Positions 1 through 9,377 of a stretch of DNA of 64,000 nucleotides are shown piece by piece; positions within the stretch are counted from its first letter, which is position 1; each line of letters opens with the position of its first letter. The stretch lies in the NCBI GenBank assembly GCA_022482925.1, contig JAKVOG010000009.1:1-64000 (forward strand). Reading direction: 5' to 3'. Made by a program: the position numbers and the translations under genes. The notes below the pieces were generated by a model, which saw nothing but the letters and a program-made list of their open reading frames with translations, did not search any database and was not told the DNA's origin. This stretch comes from Selenomonas sp. (lineage in GTDB: Bacteria; Bacillota; Negativicutes; Selenomonadales; Selenomonadaceae).

Positions 1-309
1 GCCGCGGGTCCGGATGCCCGAGCGGCACAATGCCGAACATATCCCGGATCTCGCGCTCATACCAGGCCGCAGCCGGCAGCACCGAGTCAACGACTCATAG
101 CTCAGCTCGCCATCTGCCGGAAAGGTTGCCTTCAGCACCGCCATGCGCCGCTCCTCCGGAATCTCGAAGAGACAATAGATCGCATAGCCTGCTCCATCAC
201 GCGTCTCGTCCCGGCCAAACATCGCCGCGAGCGGATGCCGGCCGCCAGCCGACAAGCGGACTGCGGCGGTCCTCAGCTCCGCCGCTTTGATTTCTGTTAT
301 CCCATCCAT
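1..309 (-). CDS. hyfG: Hydrogenase-4 large subunit HyfG/HycE, N-terminal NuoC-like part (partial, frameshifted)
   Basis: This is the 5' end of a gene that leaves the window. The first ~75 residues read in one frame; the family motif [12 protein letters not shown], typical of the NuoC-like domain of HyfG/HycE, appears in another frame, so there is a one-base shift around 81-95. The start ATG overlaps the stop of hyfF as TGATG, which implies translational coupling. In the family the NuoC-like domain is fused to the NiFe large subunit, which would lie beyond the left edge. Gene order after hyfF supports the call. Whether the shift is real or a sequence error cannot be decided here. Confidence 0.75.
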   Translation of the reverse strand, partial: MDGITEIKAAELRTAAVRLSAGGRHPLAAMFGRDETRDGAGYAIYCLFEIPEERRMAVLKATFPADGELSYESLTRCCRLRPGMSARSGICSALCRSGIRTRG

Positions 310-1820
310 CAGGACATCCCTCCTAAAACGATCTGTGCGGCCGCTGTGACCAGCGTGCCAAGATAAGGAAGCTCAGGCAGCAGGCCGCTGATCACGCCGC
401 TTCCAAGCAGCAGTACCATGAGCACAACCGCATCAAGCCGTCCAGATCAGCTCCCCGGCCGACTTGCGTGACGGCTTGCCTCCCAGCATGCGCAGGGCAT
501 GATAGAGAATGCCGATCAGCATCCCGGCCAGCAGCAGCAATGCCAGAATGCCCAGGCCTGGCCGGCCGCCCTGGAAGAAGCTTGCGAGAATATAGAACTT
601 GCTGAAGAAGATACCCATCGGCGGCATGCCGAGGATACCCACGATACCCAGCAGCCAGAAGAGTGCCGTGCGCGGAGCCTGCTGGAACATGCCATGGATA
701 CGCATCATATTCTTCGTGCCATAGGCTTCCATGATCGTGCCCGCCGTATAGAACAGCGCGTATTTGACCAGTGCATGATTCAGCATATGCAGCAGCGAAG
801 CCTCCACCGCCAGTGGCAGGAACAGGCCAAAGCCGGCTGCCATAAGCCCGAAGTTCTCCATCGAAGAATAGGCCAGCATGCGTTTGATATCCCGCTGCAC
901 CACCACGAACGGGATGGCCAGCGCAATCGTCAGCAAGCCGAAAAACAGGAACAGGCTGCTGATAAAGCCCATGCCGACTGCCGGCATGATGACGATGGCA
1001 TTGCGCAGCAGCACATAGATCGCACAGATGCAGAGTGCGCCCCGACAGCAGGCCGCTCGTCAGCGCCGGTGCCTCCGAATGGGCATCCGGCAGCCAGGCA
1101 TGCATCGGCGCGAGGCCTACCTTCGTGCCATAGCCGACAAACAGGAAACAGAATGCCACCTTGGCCAGGGCCGGGTTCATGGCGCCGCCATTGGCCGCCA
1201 GATACTGCCAGTCCAGTGCCTGCGCGCCGCCCAGCGCCAGGATCTGCGCATAGTAGAGCAGGATGGTTCCGAGCAGGGCCAGACAGATGCCGACCGTGCA
1301 GACCATGACATATTTCCAGGCCGCCTCCAGTGAGGTCTTGGTGAACTTGAAGGCCACCAGCAGCGCCGATACCAGCGTCGTCGCTTCTATGGCTACCCAC
1401 ATCAGGCCCCAGATTATCGACCAGCACCACCAGCATCATCGTCCAGACGAAAAGATGCGACAGCGCATAGAAACGGCCTTCCAGCTGACTGAACCGCCGC
1501 AGATAACCATAGCGGATATTCGTATCGCGGTCCAGATAAGCCTTGCTCGTCCAGGCAAACGCCAGATAAAGTGCCGTGACGATCAGCAGCATCCAGAGTC
1601 CCAGCGCATCAAGATAAAAATAGCCGAACGCCGCCGGCAGGGCCGGATCGAATGCCAGCAGCAGCTGTACGGCCGCTGCCGCAGCCGCCGTCGCAGTCAG
1701 CCGGTTCAGCCAGTGCAGCACCGTATTGCTGCAGACATTGACTGCCGCGAGGATACTGAAGGCCACCGGCAGGGCCAATATCGTATATACCAGTTCCGGT
1801 ATCGTAAACACAGAATTCAT
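309..1820 (-). CDS. hyfF: Hydrogenase-4 component F, antiporter-like membrane subunit (three frameshifts)
   Basis: Three consecutive fragments give one NuoN/NuoL-type protein of about 500 residues: residues to LVVLVDNLG, then MWVAIEATTLVSALL to ALTSGLLSG, then LLRNAIVIMP to KSAGELIW, then a last hydrophobic segment ending GGMS. The conserved antiporter stretches PMHAWLPDAHSEAP and MLAYSSMENFG are present. Frame changes fall at 1407-1410 (CCCC), 1038-1043 (CCCC) and about 440-446. In this family the subunit is a proton-translocating membrane-arm protein that couples hydrogenase to ion transport. It lies between hyfE and hyfG. The homopolymer location of two shifts suggests sequence error rather than a true pseudogene. 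Confidence 0.82.
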
Positions 1821-1829
1821 CCCGTCCCA

Positions 1830-2459
1830 TTATCCTTTCAGTTTCTTCATGACAGTCGTATCCGTAGTCATGAACGAAAGGCTCATGCGATTCGTCAGAA
1901 TGACCAGTACGACAACGGCAATGAGGACGTCGAGGAAAACGCCCAGCTCCACGACCAGTGGCAGACCATCCGTGATCAGCAGTCCCAGCAGATAAATGCC
2001 ATTTTCCAGCGTGATGAGCCCTACCATCTGCAGGATGGCCCGCTTGCGCATGACCATCAGCGCCAGCCCCGTCATGATCATCAGAACCGAACCCGCAATG
2101 ATGCTGCGCCCCGGCGTCCCCGGCAGCAGATGATCCACCAGCAGGTAGCCCAGGATCAGGAATATAGCTGCCGCGAGCGTCGAATAATTCACATTGATAT
2201 CCGAATGGATTTCCCGGGCATCCGTGATCCGGCCAATCAGCCGCAGCATCGCCCCCGGAATAAACAGCACTTTAACCAGCAAAGTAAGCAGCCCCGGCAG
2301 CAGGGCATGCAGCCCGCCACCAGCACTCAGACCGATGACCAGACAGGCCCCCGCAATGATGCCGGACTGCGCCATCAGGCAGTACACCGCCCGCCGCAGC
2401 TCCATGATCCGCGTCTGCAGGAAGACAACAAAAATCAGCAAAACAACAAGATATTCCAT
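1830..2459 (-). CDS. hyfE: Hydrogenase-4 component E, membrane protein
   Basis: About 209 residues, almost entirely hydrophobic, with six or seven predicted helices, matching HyfE, a NuoK-like membrane subunit. An upstream in-frame ATG exists at 2480, but the one at 2459 (MEYLVVLLIF) has a strong GAGGAGGAG site three bases before it and gives the usual family start. The RBS lies inside the 3' end of hyfC, so expression is coupled. No hyfD-like gene separates hyfC and hyfE, unlike the E. coli hyf operon. The gene is intact. It should sit in the inner membrane as part of the proton-pumping arm. Confidence 0.86.
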   Translation of the reverse strand: MEYLVVLLIFVVFLQTRIMELRRAVYCLMAQSGIIAGACLVIGLSAGGGLHALLPGLLTLLVKVLFIPGAMLRLIGRITDAREIHSDINVNYSTLAAAIFLILGYLLVDHLLPGTPGRSIIAGSVLMIMTGLALMVMRKRAILQMVGLITLENGIYLLGLLITDGLPLVVELGVFLDVLIAVVVLVILTNRMSLSFMTTDTTVMKKLKG

Positions 2460-2469
2460 TCTCTCCTCC

Positions 2470-3369
2470 TCACTCCGCAATCAGGGAAACGACCAACAGG
2501 ATCACAGCCGCCGCCAGATAGACCCGCACCTTGAACAACCGCATCTTATTATTGAGCGTCTCCACCACACCGATAAGCACCGTCCCCAGCAGCACCTTGA
2601 CGGCGGTGGACAGGGCCAATGGCAGATAGAGGCTGCTGAACAGCACGAGGAAGATCAGGATCTTGAGCATGCTCCCCCAGTGGATCAGGGCCAGCAGCCG
2701 GCCGGAATACTCCAGCGTCATGCCCTCGTGAATCATCGTCAGTTCCAGATGCGTATCCGGGTTGTCCACCGGCAGCCGGCTGTTCTCAGCCAGCATGACC
2801 AGGAAGAACGCCACACAGGTCAGCACCGCCGGCACCGTGAAATAGAACGTATCGAAGTCGATGACCATCCGGCTCAGCGTCGTCGACTGATAGCGCAGCG
2901 CATTGACCAGCACCGCCAGCATGACCGCCGGCTCAACCAGCACGGAAATGTAGATCTCGCGGGCACCGCCCATGCCACCGAAGGCCGTAGCCGAATCCAT
3001 CGCGCCCAGCACCATGAAAAACCGCCCGAGAGCCAGCAGATAGACGAAAATGAACGCATCGCCATAGCTCATAGTCCCGGCCTGGGCCAGGCTGACCAGC
3101 AGTCCCGGCACCATCGCCGCCGCCAGCACGGCCGTCCCGAAGTACACGGCCGGTGCCACGACGAACATCCAGCTGGTATACGGAGTCAGGATCGTAGGCT
3201 TACGCCACCACTTCCACAGATCGAAATATTCCTGCAGGATGCTGGCCCCCTGTCGTTTCTGCAGGATTGCCTTGGTCTTGTTGATGATTCCGGCCACCAG
3301 CGGTGCAAAGATAAACAGCAGCAAAGCCTGTGCCAGACCAATCCCCATCGTTTGCCATAACAGATTCAT
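2470..3369 (-). CDS. hyfC: Hydrogenase-4 component C, NuoH-like membrane anchor
   Basis: 299 residues with about eight hydrophobic helices, matching HyfC/HycD, the NuoH-like subunit that docks the peripheral hydrogenase to the membrane arm. The charged loop with ENSRLPVDNPDTHLELTM is the conserved signature of this family. The start ATG lies one base after the hyfB stop, so the two are tightly linked. It is intact. In the complex it is expected to form the junction between electron transfer and proton translocation. Confidence 0.9.
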   Translation of the reverse strand: MNLLWQTMGIGLAQALLLFIFAPLVAGIINKTKAILQKRQGASILQEYFDLWKWWRKPTILTPYTSWMFVVAPAVYFGTAVLAAAMVPGLLVSLAQAGTMSYGDAFIFVYLLALGRFFMVLGAMDSATAFGGMGGAREIYISVLVEPAVMLAVLVNALRYQSTTLSRMVIDFDTFYFTVPAVLTCVAFFLVMLAENSRLPVDNPDTHLELTMIHEGMTLEYSGRLLALIHWGSMLKILIFLVLFSSLYLPLALSTAVKVLLGTVLIGVVETLNNKMRLFKVRVYLAAAVILLVVSLIAE

Positions 3370-3370
3370 C

Positions 3371-5401
3371 TCACATCACCCCCCAGATCAGCACAGCCAC
3401 CATAGCCAGCATGATATAACCGATATATAAGCGCACATTACCCTGCTGCAGCAGACGCAGCCAGGACGACAGTCCGATCATCAGCCGCTGGACCGGCACA
3501 TACAGCCGCTCCGTAAACTGATCCGGAATAAACAGATTGTACTGCACACGACGACCGAAATACGCATGCTCCTTATGCAGGAATACCCGTTCCCGGCGCG
3601 GACGCAGGATCCTGTCAAACGCCCGGCGCAGCGGCTTGGAAAAGCCCGTCGCCGTATACTGCTGCCGACGGGTCGGCACCGTCCCGCAGTTCCAGGTCAC
3701 ATCCCGGCGGACCAGTACCCCCGGCCCCTCAAGCGCCATCGCGAGCGCCGCTGTCACGACCAGTGCCAGCAGAAGCAGCAGCAGCGGATTATAGCAGGAA
3801 AACGCTGCCGGATCCACCAGATTGCCCGTCCCATTCCAGACCACAGCCCATACATTCGTCAACGGCAGTGACAATACGGCGCCGCTCAGTGCATTCGTCA
3901 TCAGACCAACCAGCGGCACCGGAAAGATTCCCAGCCCCACAATGAGTACGGCCTCCAGCCCCATGCCCAGCAGCATGAAGAACGGCATCTCTTGGGCCCG
4001 GAGTACCAGCGACGAGCGCCGCCGTCCAAGGAAAACCACCCCATAAAGCCGCACGAAACAGCCCAGCGCGAGTGCACCGGTCAGCCCCAGCAAAATAAAC
4101 GCCAGGATCACCAGCAGCCGCATCTCCTGCGTCCCCGTCTGCCAGCCCAGTGTGATGAAACTCTGCAGGGCCATCCACTCACCGATCAGACCGCTCGTGA
4201 ACGGCAGCGAGGACAGCGACATCGCCCCGACCAGCGTAAAAGCCGCCGTCCATGGCATCCGCTTGGCGAGTCCGCCCAGCAGTTCCACATTTTTCGTACC
4301 CGTTGCATGCATCACGGCGCCCGCACTCATGAACAGCAGTGCCTTCATCAGGCTGTGGCTCAGCGAATGCACCAGCACAGCCGCAAACGCCACCAGCGCC
4401 ATCACTCCGTGTCCCGTCTGCACCAGCAGCATGCCGCAGCCGAACGTCGCAAAAATGATGCCCATATTCTCCACCGAAGAATATGCCAGGATCCGTTTCA
4501 TATCCTTTGCCATCGTCGCATAGAGTACCCCGAGGAAAGCCGAGATCAGACCGACCAGCAGCACAATCACGCCATAGGCCAGGACCTGCATGCCCAGGAA
4601 ATAAAAAATAAACCGGCCGAATCCATAGACCGCCATCTTCAACATCACACCACTCATCAGCGCCGACACATGGCTCGGCGCTGCCGGATGTGCATTCGGC
4701 AGCCACACATGCAGCGGCATCAGACCGGCTTTCAGCGCAAAGCCGATAAAGGCCGCGCCAAACGCAGCATGCCGCAGCGGCCCCTCCAGCGTATTCCGGG
4801 CCAGATCCGCAAACGCCAGACTGTCCGAAGCACTCCCCAGCAGATAGAACGCGGCCAGGATAGCCGCCGTCCCCAGATGGGTCATGACCATATACTGATA
4901 AGCCGCCTTCACCGTTCCCTTCTTCCGGCTCTCATGATTGACCAGCAGGAATGAGACCAGCGCCATGACCTCCCAGGCCAGCATAAACGTAAAGGCATCG
5001 CCCGCCGCCAGTACCAGCACCATCGAACCAAGAAACAGATTCCACAGTCCAGTCAGGCGCCGCAGTCCATTGCCACGATAGGCCTTCGCATAGTCCAGTG
5101 CATACAGGCTGATGATAAAGCCTGCCAGCCCGGTGATCACCAGGAAGGCCGCACTCCAGCCATCCGCCACCAGACTATAGCTGCCCCAGCCCCAGTCCGC
5201 CAGCAGACCAGACACTGCCGGTGACAGCCAGCCAACAGACAATCCGCACAGATACGCGACTGCGGCCACCAGCACCATACCGCTTGCCACAGCCGCCAGC
5301 ACGGTACCCACATAATGCGCACCGAGTTCCAGCCGCTTCGGCCAAAGCATCGTCAACGCCCCCAGACCATAAACGGCCAGGGCTGCAAATAATAGAATCA
5401 T
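3371..5401 (-). CDS. hyfB: Hydrogenase-4 component B, antiporter-like membrane subunit
   Basis: 676 residues with about 14-16 hydrophobic helices and the NuoL/MrpA-type core, including PLHVWLPNAHPAAPSHVSAL and MKRILAYSSVENMG. This matches HyfB/HycC, a proton-translocating subunit of membrane-bound group 4 NiFe hydrogenases (hydrogenase 4 or formate hydrogenlyase). It is the first gene of the operon hyfB-C-E-F-G. GAGGCGGGT just before the ATG is the likely RBS. A leader of about 160 nt with a hairpin lies upstream. The complex would couple H2 evolution to ion pumping in an anaerobe. The gene is intact, unlike hyfF and hyfG. Confidence 0.9.
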   Translation of the reverse strand: MILLFAALAVYGLGALTMLWPKRLELGAHYVGTVLAAVASGMVLVAAVAYLCGLSVGWLSPAVSGLLADWGWGSYSLVADGWSAAFLVITGLAGFIISLYALDYAKAYRGNGLRRLTGLWNLFLGSMVLVLAAGDAFTFMLAWEVMALVSFLLVNHESRKKGTVKAAYQYMVMTHLGTAAILAAFYLLGSASDSLAFADLARNTLEGPLRHAAFGAAFIGFALKAGLMPLHVWLPNAHPAAPSHVSALMSGVMLKMAVYGFGRFIFYFLGMQVLAYGVIVLLVGLISAFLGVLYATMAKDMKRILAYSSVENMGIIFATFGCGMLLVQTGHGVMALVAFAAVLVHSLSHSLMKALLFMSAGAVMHATGTKNVELLGGLAKRMPWTAAFTLVGAMSLSSLPFTSGLIGEWMALQSFITLGWQTGTQEMRLLVILAFILLGLTGALALGCFVRLYGVVFLGRRRSSLVLRAQEMPFFMLLGMGLEAVLIVGLGIFPVPLVGLMTNALSGAVLSLPLTNVWAVVWNGTGNLVDPAAFSCYNPLLLLLLALVVTAALAMALEGPGVLVRRDVTWNCGTVPTRRQQYTATGFSKPLRRAFDRILRPRRERVFLHKEHAYFGRRVQYNLFIPDQFTERLYVPVQRLMIGLSSWLRLLQQGNVRLYIGYIMLAMVAVLIWGVM

Positions 5402-5482
5402 ACCCGCCTCAACTTCCCTTTTTTATGTATAAAATGTATAAATATAAATAAATCGATAAATATAGAACCCCATAAACGCGAA

Positions 5483-5574
5483 AACAGACAAAGCTGCCTT
5501 TGTCTGTTCAAGATTTGAAGCCTATGGCTCCTGCCGGTAAGCGCCGACAGAGAGTGTGTGATTTGCCTATTATA
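5483..5574 (-). promoter_or_regulatory. hyfB promoter and hairpin leader
   Basis: On the minus strand a TATAAT box (5569-5574) has only a weak -35. The predicted leader of about 160 nt begins with GC-rich repeats (GTCGGCGC, CCGGC, GAGCC, GGCTTC) that can pair, then an 11-bp hairpin at 5483-5508 (AACAGACAAAG, loop GCAG) followed by TTTTCG. The hairpin resembles an intrinsic terminator or attenuator in front of hyfB. I do not recognise a known riboswitch class. Confidence 0.4.
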
Positions 5575-5609
5575 CTACATTTTTATAAAAATGAAAAGTC
5601 ATAGAGACA

Positions 5610-5646
5610 GCAAAAAGCCCCGGTTAGCGAAACCGGAGCTTTTTGC
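5610..5646. terminator. Bidirectional terminator hairpin
   Basis: GCAAAAAGC and GCTTTTTGC flank an inner GGTT/AACC stem. The A/T runs sit inside the stem, so it could act on either strand. It separates the hyf promoter from the type I toxin locus. Confidence 0.5.
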
Positions 5647-5744
5647 CGTCTTTATAGAAAACCTCACATTTTCCTTAGGTTGATTTTATTATAGCATTGC
5701 ATCAGCATGCATTCAATACAACCGTAGCAAACTAAAAACAATAA

Positions 5745-5768
5745 TGTTATAATACACTTGGTGCTACC
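5745..5768 (+). promoter_or_regulatory. Extended -10 promoter and 5' pairing element of the toxin mRNA
   Basis: TGTTATAAT at 5745-5753 is a consensus extended -10. Transcription would start near 5760, directly on GGTGCTACC (5760-5768). Its exact reverse complement lies at 5962-5970 near the transcript 3' end, so the two ends can pair as in many type I toxin mRNAs. Confidence 0.6.
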
Positions 5769-5815
5769 ATTAACGGTAGGCGGTTAATCCTGGCCCCGGA
5801 AGGGGGCTGGTGCCT

Positions 5816-5884
5816 ATGACACTGTACGATTTTTTCGCACTCGTGTTTCTGGTTACGATTTGTATCGTGGCATTAAAGGCATAA
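5816..5884 (+). CDS. Type I toxin-antitoxin small membrane peptide (22 residues)
   Basis: A 23-codon frame starting MTLYDFFALVFLV encodes a single hydrophobic helix with a lysine near the end, the typical shape of Firmicutes holin-like or TxpA/BsrG-type type I toxins. The Shine-Dalgarno AGGGGG is buried in a hairpin with GCCCC (5793-5808), so translation of the full-length RNA should be blocked. A consensus promoter lies 60 nt upstream. A hairpin GCT-ACCG/CGGT-AGC followed by a T run (5949-5975) can end the mRNA. An antisense RNA covers the 3' part. The family assignment rests on size, hydrophobicity and architecture, not on a confident homologue. Confidence 0.65.
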   Translation: MTLYDFFALVFLVTICIVALKA

Positions 5885-5977
5885 GAAAAGCCGCCTGGCA
5901 GTTCCCCAACTTATAGGCGGCTGATCTTAATCAACTGAATCTTTGGGGCTGACCGCTTATCGGTAGCACCTTTTTCT
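5885..5977 (-). ncRNA. Antisense RNA antitoxin for the 22-residue toxin
   Basis: On the minus strand, extended -10 TGCTATAAT (TATAAT at 5984-5989) would start transcription near 5977. A clean intrinsic terminator follows: GCCGCCT (5915-5921 read in minus) and AGGCGGC (5890-5896), then TTTTCTT. The resulting RNA of about 90 nt is fully complementary to the 3' end of the toxin mRNA, the layout of txpA/RatA and bsrG/SR4. Because of the inverted repeat, sense and antisense RNAs both begin near the same GGTGCTACC sequence. Confidence 0.6.
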
Positions 5978-6106
5978 ATGTTTATTATAGCATCATGCCG
6001 CTATTTTTTCTACCAAACAACTCCATTTTCTTCATTGGGGCAGGATTTTCCTGGACAGATCTTTAATTGAAATATAGAGAACATATCACCCTAAAAGGAG
6101 TACGCT

Positions 6107-9100
6107 ATGGAAAAAAGGATTCAACCGGGCATCTATGAGCAGGTCATCAATCAGGATTTTGCTGAAAAGCTGGCTCAGATTGCAGATAAATTCAAGGATA
6201 TCACCCCCATCGATCAGGAAGAAGCCTCAGGCATCCTGACGGCCTATCTGCGCCGCATTGTCGATCAGGGGCTCGCCATCACGGCTGAGCAGGCGGGAAA
6301 AAAAGATAAAGTACAACGTCTGGCTGCCCAGATTGCCCTGGCCAACCAGATCATCGAACTCATCCAGCAGCATACGGCCAATGAAGATTTATCCGGCGAG
6401 CGGATTGCCCCGGAAGGAGAACAGCTGCTGGCTCTTTTGCCCGAGCAGAATAATCTGCGAGTGCTCAGTCCCAAGGCCGCCATTCCCCGCCCGGAAACAT
6501 CGCTCATCGAAACTTCGCTATTCACCGGCGCCCAGAGCGAACCTTCCATGTTCAACGAGCTCAAGAAGGAAATCCTCTCCTCCGACCGTATCGACATGCT
6601 GGTTTCCTTCATCAAATGGAGCGGTCTTCGACTCATCTATGAGGAACTGAAAACCTTTGCTGAACGTGGCGGCCGGCTGCGTCTCATCGCTACCTCCTAT
6701 ATGGGTGCTACCGATGTCAAGGCCATCGACGCCATCGCTGCACTGCCCAATGTCGAAATCCGCATGTCCTACGACACCAAACGGACCCGGCTGCATGCCA
6801 AAGCCTACGTCTTCTACCGCAATACCGAATACCATACCGCCTACATCGGTTCCTCGAATCTTTCCAACGCCGCCATCTCCAGCGGTCTGGAATGGAACGT
6901 GAAGATCACCGCTTACGACTCTCCGGCCACCATGCATAAAGTCATGGCTACCTTCGAGTCCTACTGGCATGCCCCGGAGTTCGAACCCTACACCCTTACC
7001 CAGCACGAATACCTCGAAGCTGCCATCCGGCGCGAACGCTATCATGAACAGGTTGCCGAGTCCTCGGCTGCCTATTCGTTCACCATCACGCCCTATGCTT
7101 ATCAGCGCCGGATCCTCGACCAGCTGGCTGCCGAGCGGACCATCCGTCAGAACTATCGCAACATCATCGTTGCCGCCACCGGCACCGGCAAGACAGTCAT
7201 CGCCGCCTTCGACTACCGCCGGTTCTGCCGTGAACACCCCGGACAGCCGAACCGTCTGCTCTTCATTGCCCATCGGGAAGAAATCCTCACCCAGAGCCAG
7301 GCCTGCTTCCAGGGCATCCTGCAGGATCCGAACTTCGGTGACCTGTTCGTCGGCTCACACCGTCCGGAGCAGCTCGACCACCTTTTCCTTTCCATCCAGA
7401 CCTTCAACAGTCAGGACTGGAGCAGAAAAACAACCGCCGATTTCTATGACTACATCATCATCGATGAATTCCATCATGCCGCGGCCGACTCCTATCAGCA
7501 GCTGCTGCGCTACTATCAGCCACAGATCCTGCTGGGGCTGACTGCCACACCGGAGCGCATGGATGGCAAAGACATCCTGCAGTATTTTGGCGGCCATCCG
7601 ACCGCAGAGCTGCGCCTGCCGGAAGCGATCGAGCGCGGCATGCTCTGCCCGTTCCATTACTTCGGTGTCAGCGATACCATCGACCTCGATCAGCTGCGCT
7701 GGGAAAAGGGCGGCTATGCCAAAAGCGAGCTGACAAACGTCTATGCCCTGCAGACCCAGACAGCCAGCAAACGTGCCGACTGTATCCTGCGCAGCATCGA
7801 CCGCTATGTCACGGACCCGGACCGCATGCACGGAGTCGGTTTCTGCGTCTCGATCAAACATGCCGAGTTCATGGCCGCCTACTGCAACGAACACGGCCTG
7901 CCTGCCCGCTGCCTGACCGGAGGCTCCACCGAAACCGACCGCGAGGCCGCCCGCCGTGAACTGGCTGACGGCAGGATCCGCTTCATCTTCGTCGTCGACC
8001 TCTACAATGAGGGCGTTGACATCCCGGAGATCGATACGATCCTCTTCCTGCGTCCGACCGAGTCCCTGACCATCTTCCTGCAGCAGCTCGGACGCGGCCT
8101 GCGACTGGCCGAAGGCAAGGACTGCCTGACCGTCCTCGACTTCATCGGACAGGCAAACAAGAACTACCGGTTCGAAGAAAAATTCACCGCTCTGCTCAGC
8201 AATACCAACCGCAGCATCACCGGTGAGATCCAGCACGGTTTCACCGCCGTCCCGCACGGCTGCTACGTCCAGCTCGAGAAAAAAGCCCGCACAGGCAATT
8301 CTGGCCAATCTGAAGGCTTCACTCAATAACCGGCAGGGCCTGATCCAGAAAATCCGTACCTTCACCGCCGACAGCGGCCAGCCGCTCACCCTGGCAAACT
8401 TCCTGCACTACCACCGGCTGGATATCCGCCAGCTTTACCGCAAGAACAGCCAGGAATCCTTTGCCCGGCTCTGCGTACTAGCTGAAGGCGCGCCCGGATT
8501 TCCATGAACCCGATGAACAGACGCTGACAAAAGCCTGCAAACGACTCGTTGCCATCGACTCGCGCCGCTGGCTCACCTTCCTGCTCGACCTGCTGCCCAC
8601 GTTGGATCAGCTTTCGCAGCGAACCTTCACCCCCAGCGAGAACCGCATGCTGCAGATGCTGCACTTCACCATCTGGCAGGATTCCCTCGAAAAGACCGGT
8701 TTTGCGAGCCTCAGTGACAGCCTGCAGGCCCTGCGCCGGAATCCCGTCCTGCTGCAGGAAATCCAGGACATCCTCGCCTGGCAGCTCGCCCATCTGGACT
8801 TCGTCGACAAATCCTGCGATCTGGGATTTGACTGTCCGCTTGACGTCCACTGCCATTATACCCGCGACCAGCTGTTTGCGGCCATGGACTACTACAAGCC
8901 CAACACCGTTCGTCAGGGCGTCTTCCATCTGGAAGAAAAGAAACTGGATATCTTCATGATCACCCTCAACAAAAGCGAAAAACACTACTCGCCCTCAACC
9001 ATGTACAATGATTACTCCATGAACGAGAGCCTGTTCCACTGGCAGAGCCAGAGTACGACCTCTGACACCTCACCAACCGGCCAGCGCTACATCCACCACC

Positions 9101-9297
9101 GCGAGCAAGGCGGGCGCATCCTGCTCTTCGTCCGCGAATACCACGATGACCTCTGTGGCAATGCGCCTTATATATTCCTCGGCACAGCCTCATACGTACG
9201 CCACACCGGCAGCCGCCCGATGAGCATCATCTGGCACCTTGATACCCCAATCCCAGCCAAATTCCTGCCAACGACCAACAAACTCGTCGCAGAATAA
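6107..9297 (+). CDS. PLD-DExH helicase with DUF3427-like C-terminus (two frameshifts)
   Basis: One gene of about 1060 residues, read in three frames. Domains in order: a helical N-terminus; a phospholipase-D-like domain with HAKAYVFYRN and IGSSNLSNAA (residues ~140-310); SF2 helicase core with Walker A AATGTGKT (~357), DEFHH (~453) and GLTATPERMDG; helicase C-domain with QQLGRGLRLAEGKD; then a DUF3427-like region ending with a C-terminal domain like those fused to such helicases. Shifts fall at 8279-8284 (six A) and at 8484-8495. AAAAGGAG precedes the ATG. The family is present in many Firmicutes and is suspected in DNA repair or phage defence; the substrate is unknown. It neighbours the type I toxin locus. 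Confidence 0.8.
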
Positions 9298-9301
9298 AAG
9301 A

Positions 9302-9360
9302 CAGGGGACGGTTCCATGATCCACCATTTCGGATGAATCACAGAACCGTCCCCTGTTTTT
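9302..9360. terminator. REP-like palindrome acting as terminator
   Basis: Arms ACAGGGGACGGTTC (9302-9315) and GAACCGTCCCCTGT (9344-9357) are perfect inverted repeats followed by a T run. A 15-base half copy (CAGAACCGTCCCCTG) occurs at 40151-40165. The GGGGACGGTTC motif resembles REP elements spread by RAYT transposases in Firmicutes; no such gene is in this window. Confidence 0.55.
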
Positions 9361-9377
9361 TTACTCCGTTCTCAGGC

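Noticed and set aside
1263-3360. Open frames on the plus strand opposite hyfF, hyfE and hyfC
   Set aside because: Low-complexity Gln/Arg/His-rich translations antisense to conserved membrane proteins; no start signals.
5902-5922. Terminator of the toxin mRNA at the GCCGCC/GGCGGC stem
   Set aside because: On the plus strand the stem is not followed by T; it works as a terminator only for the antisense RNA.
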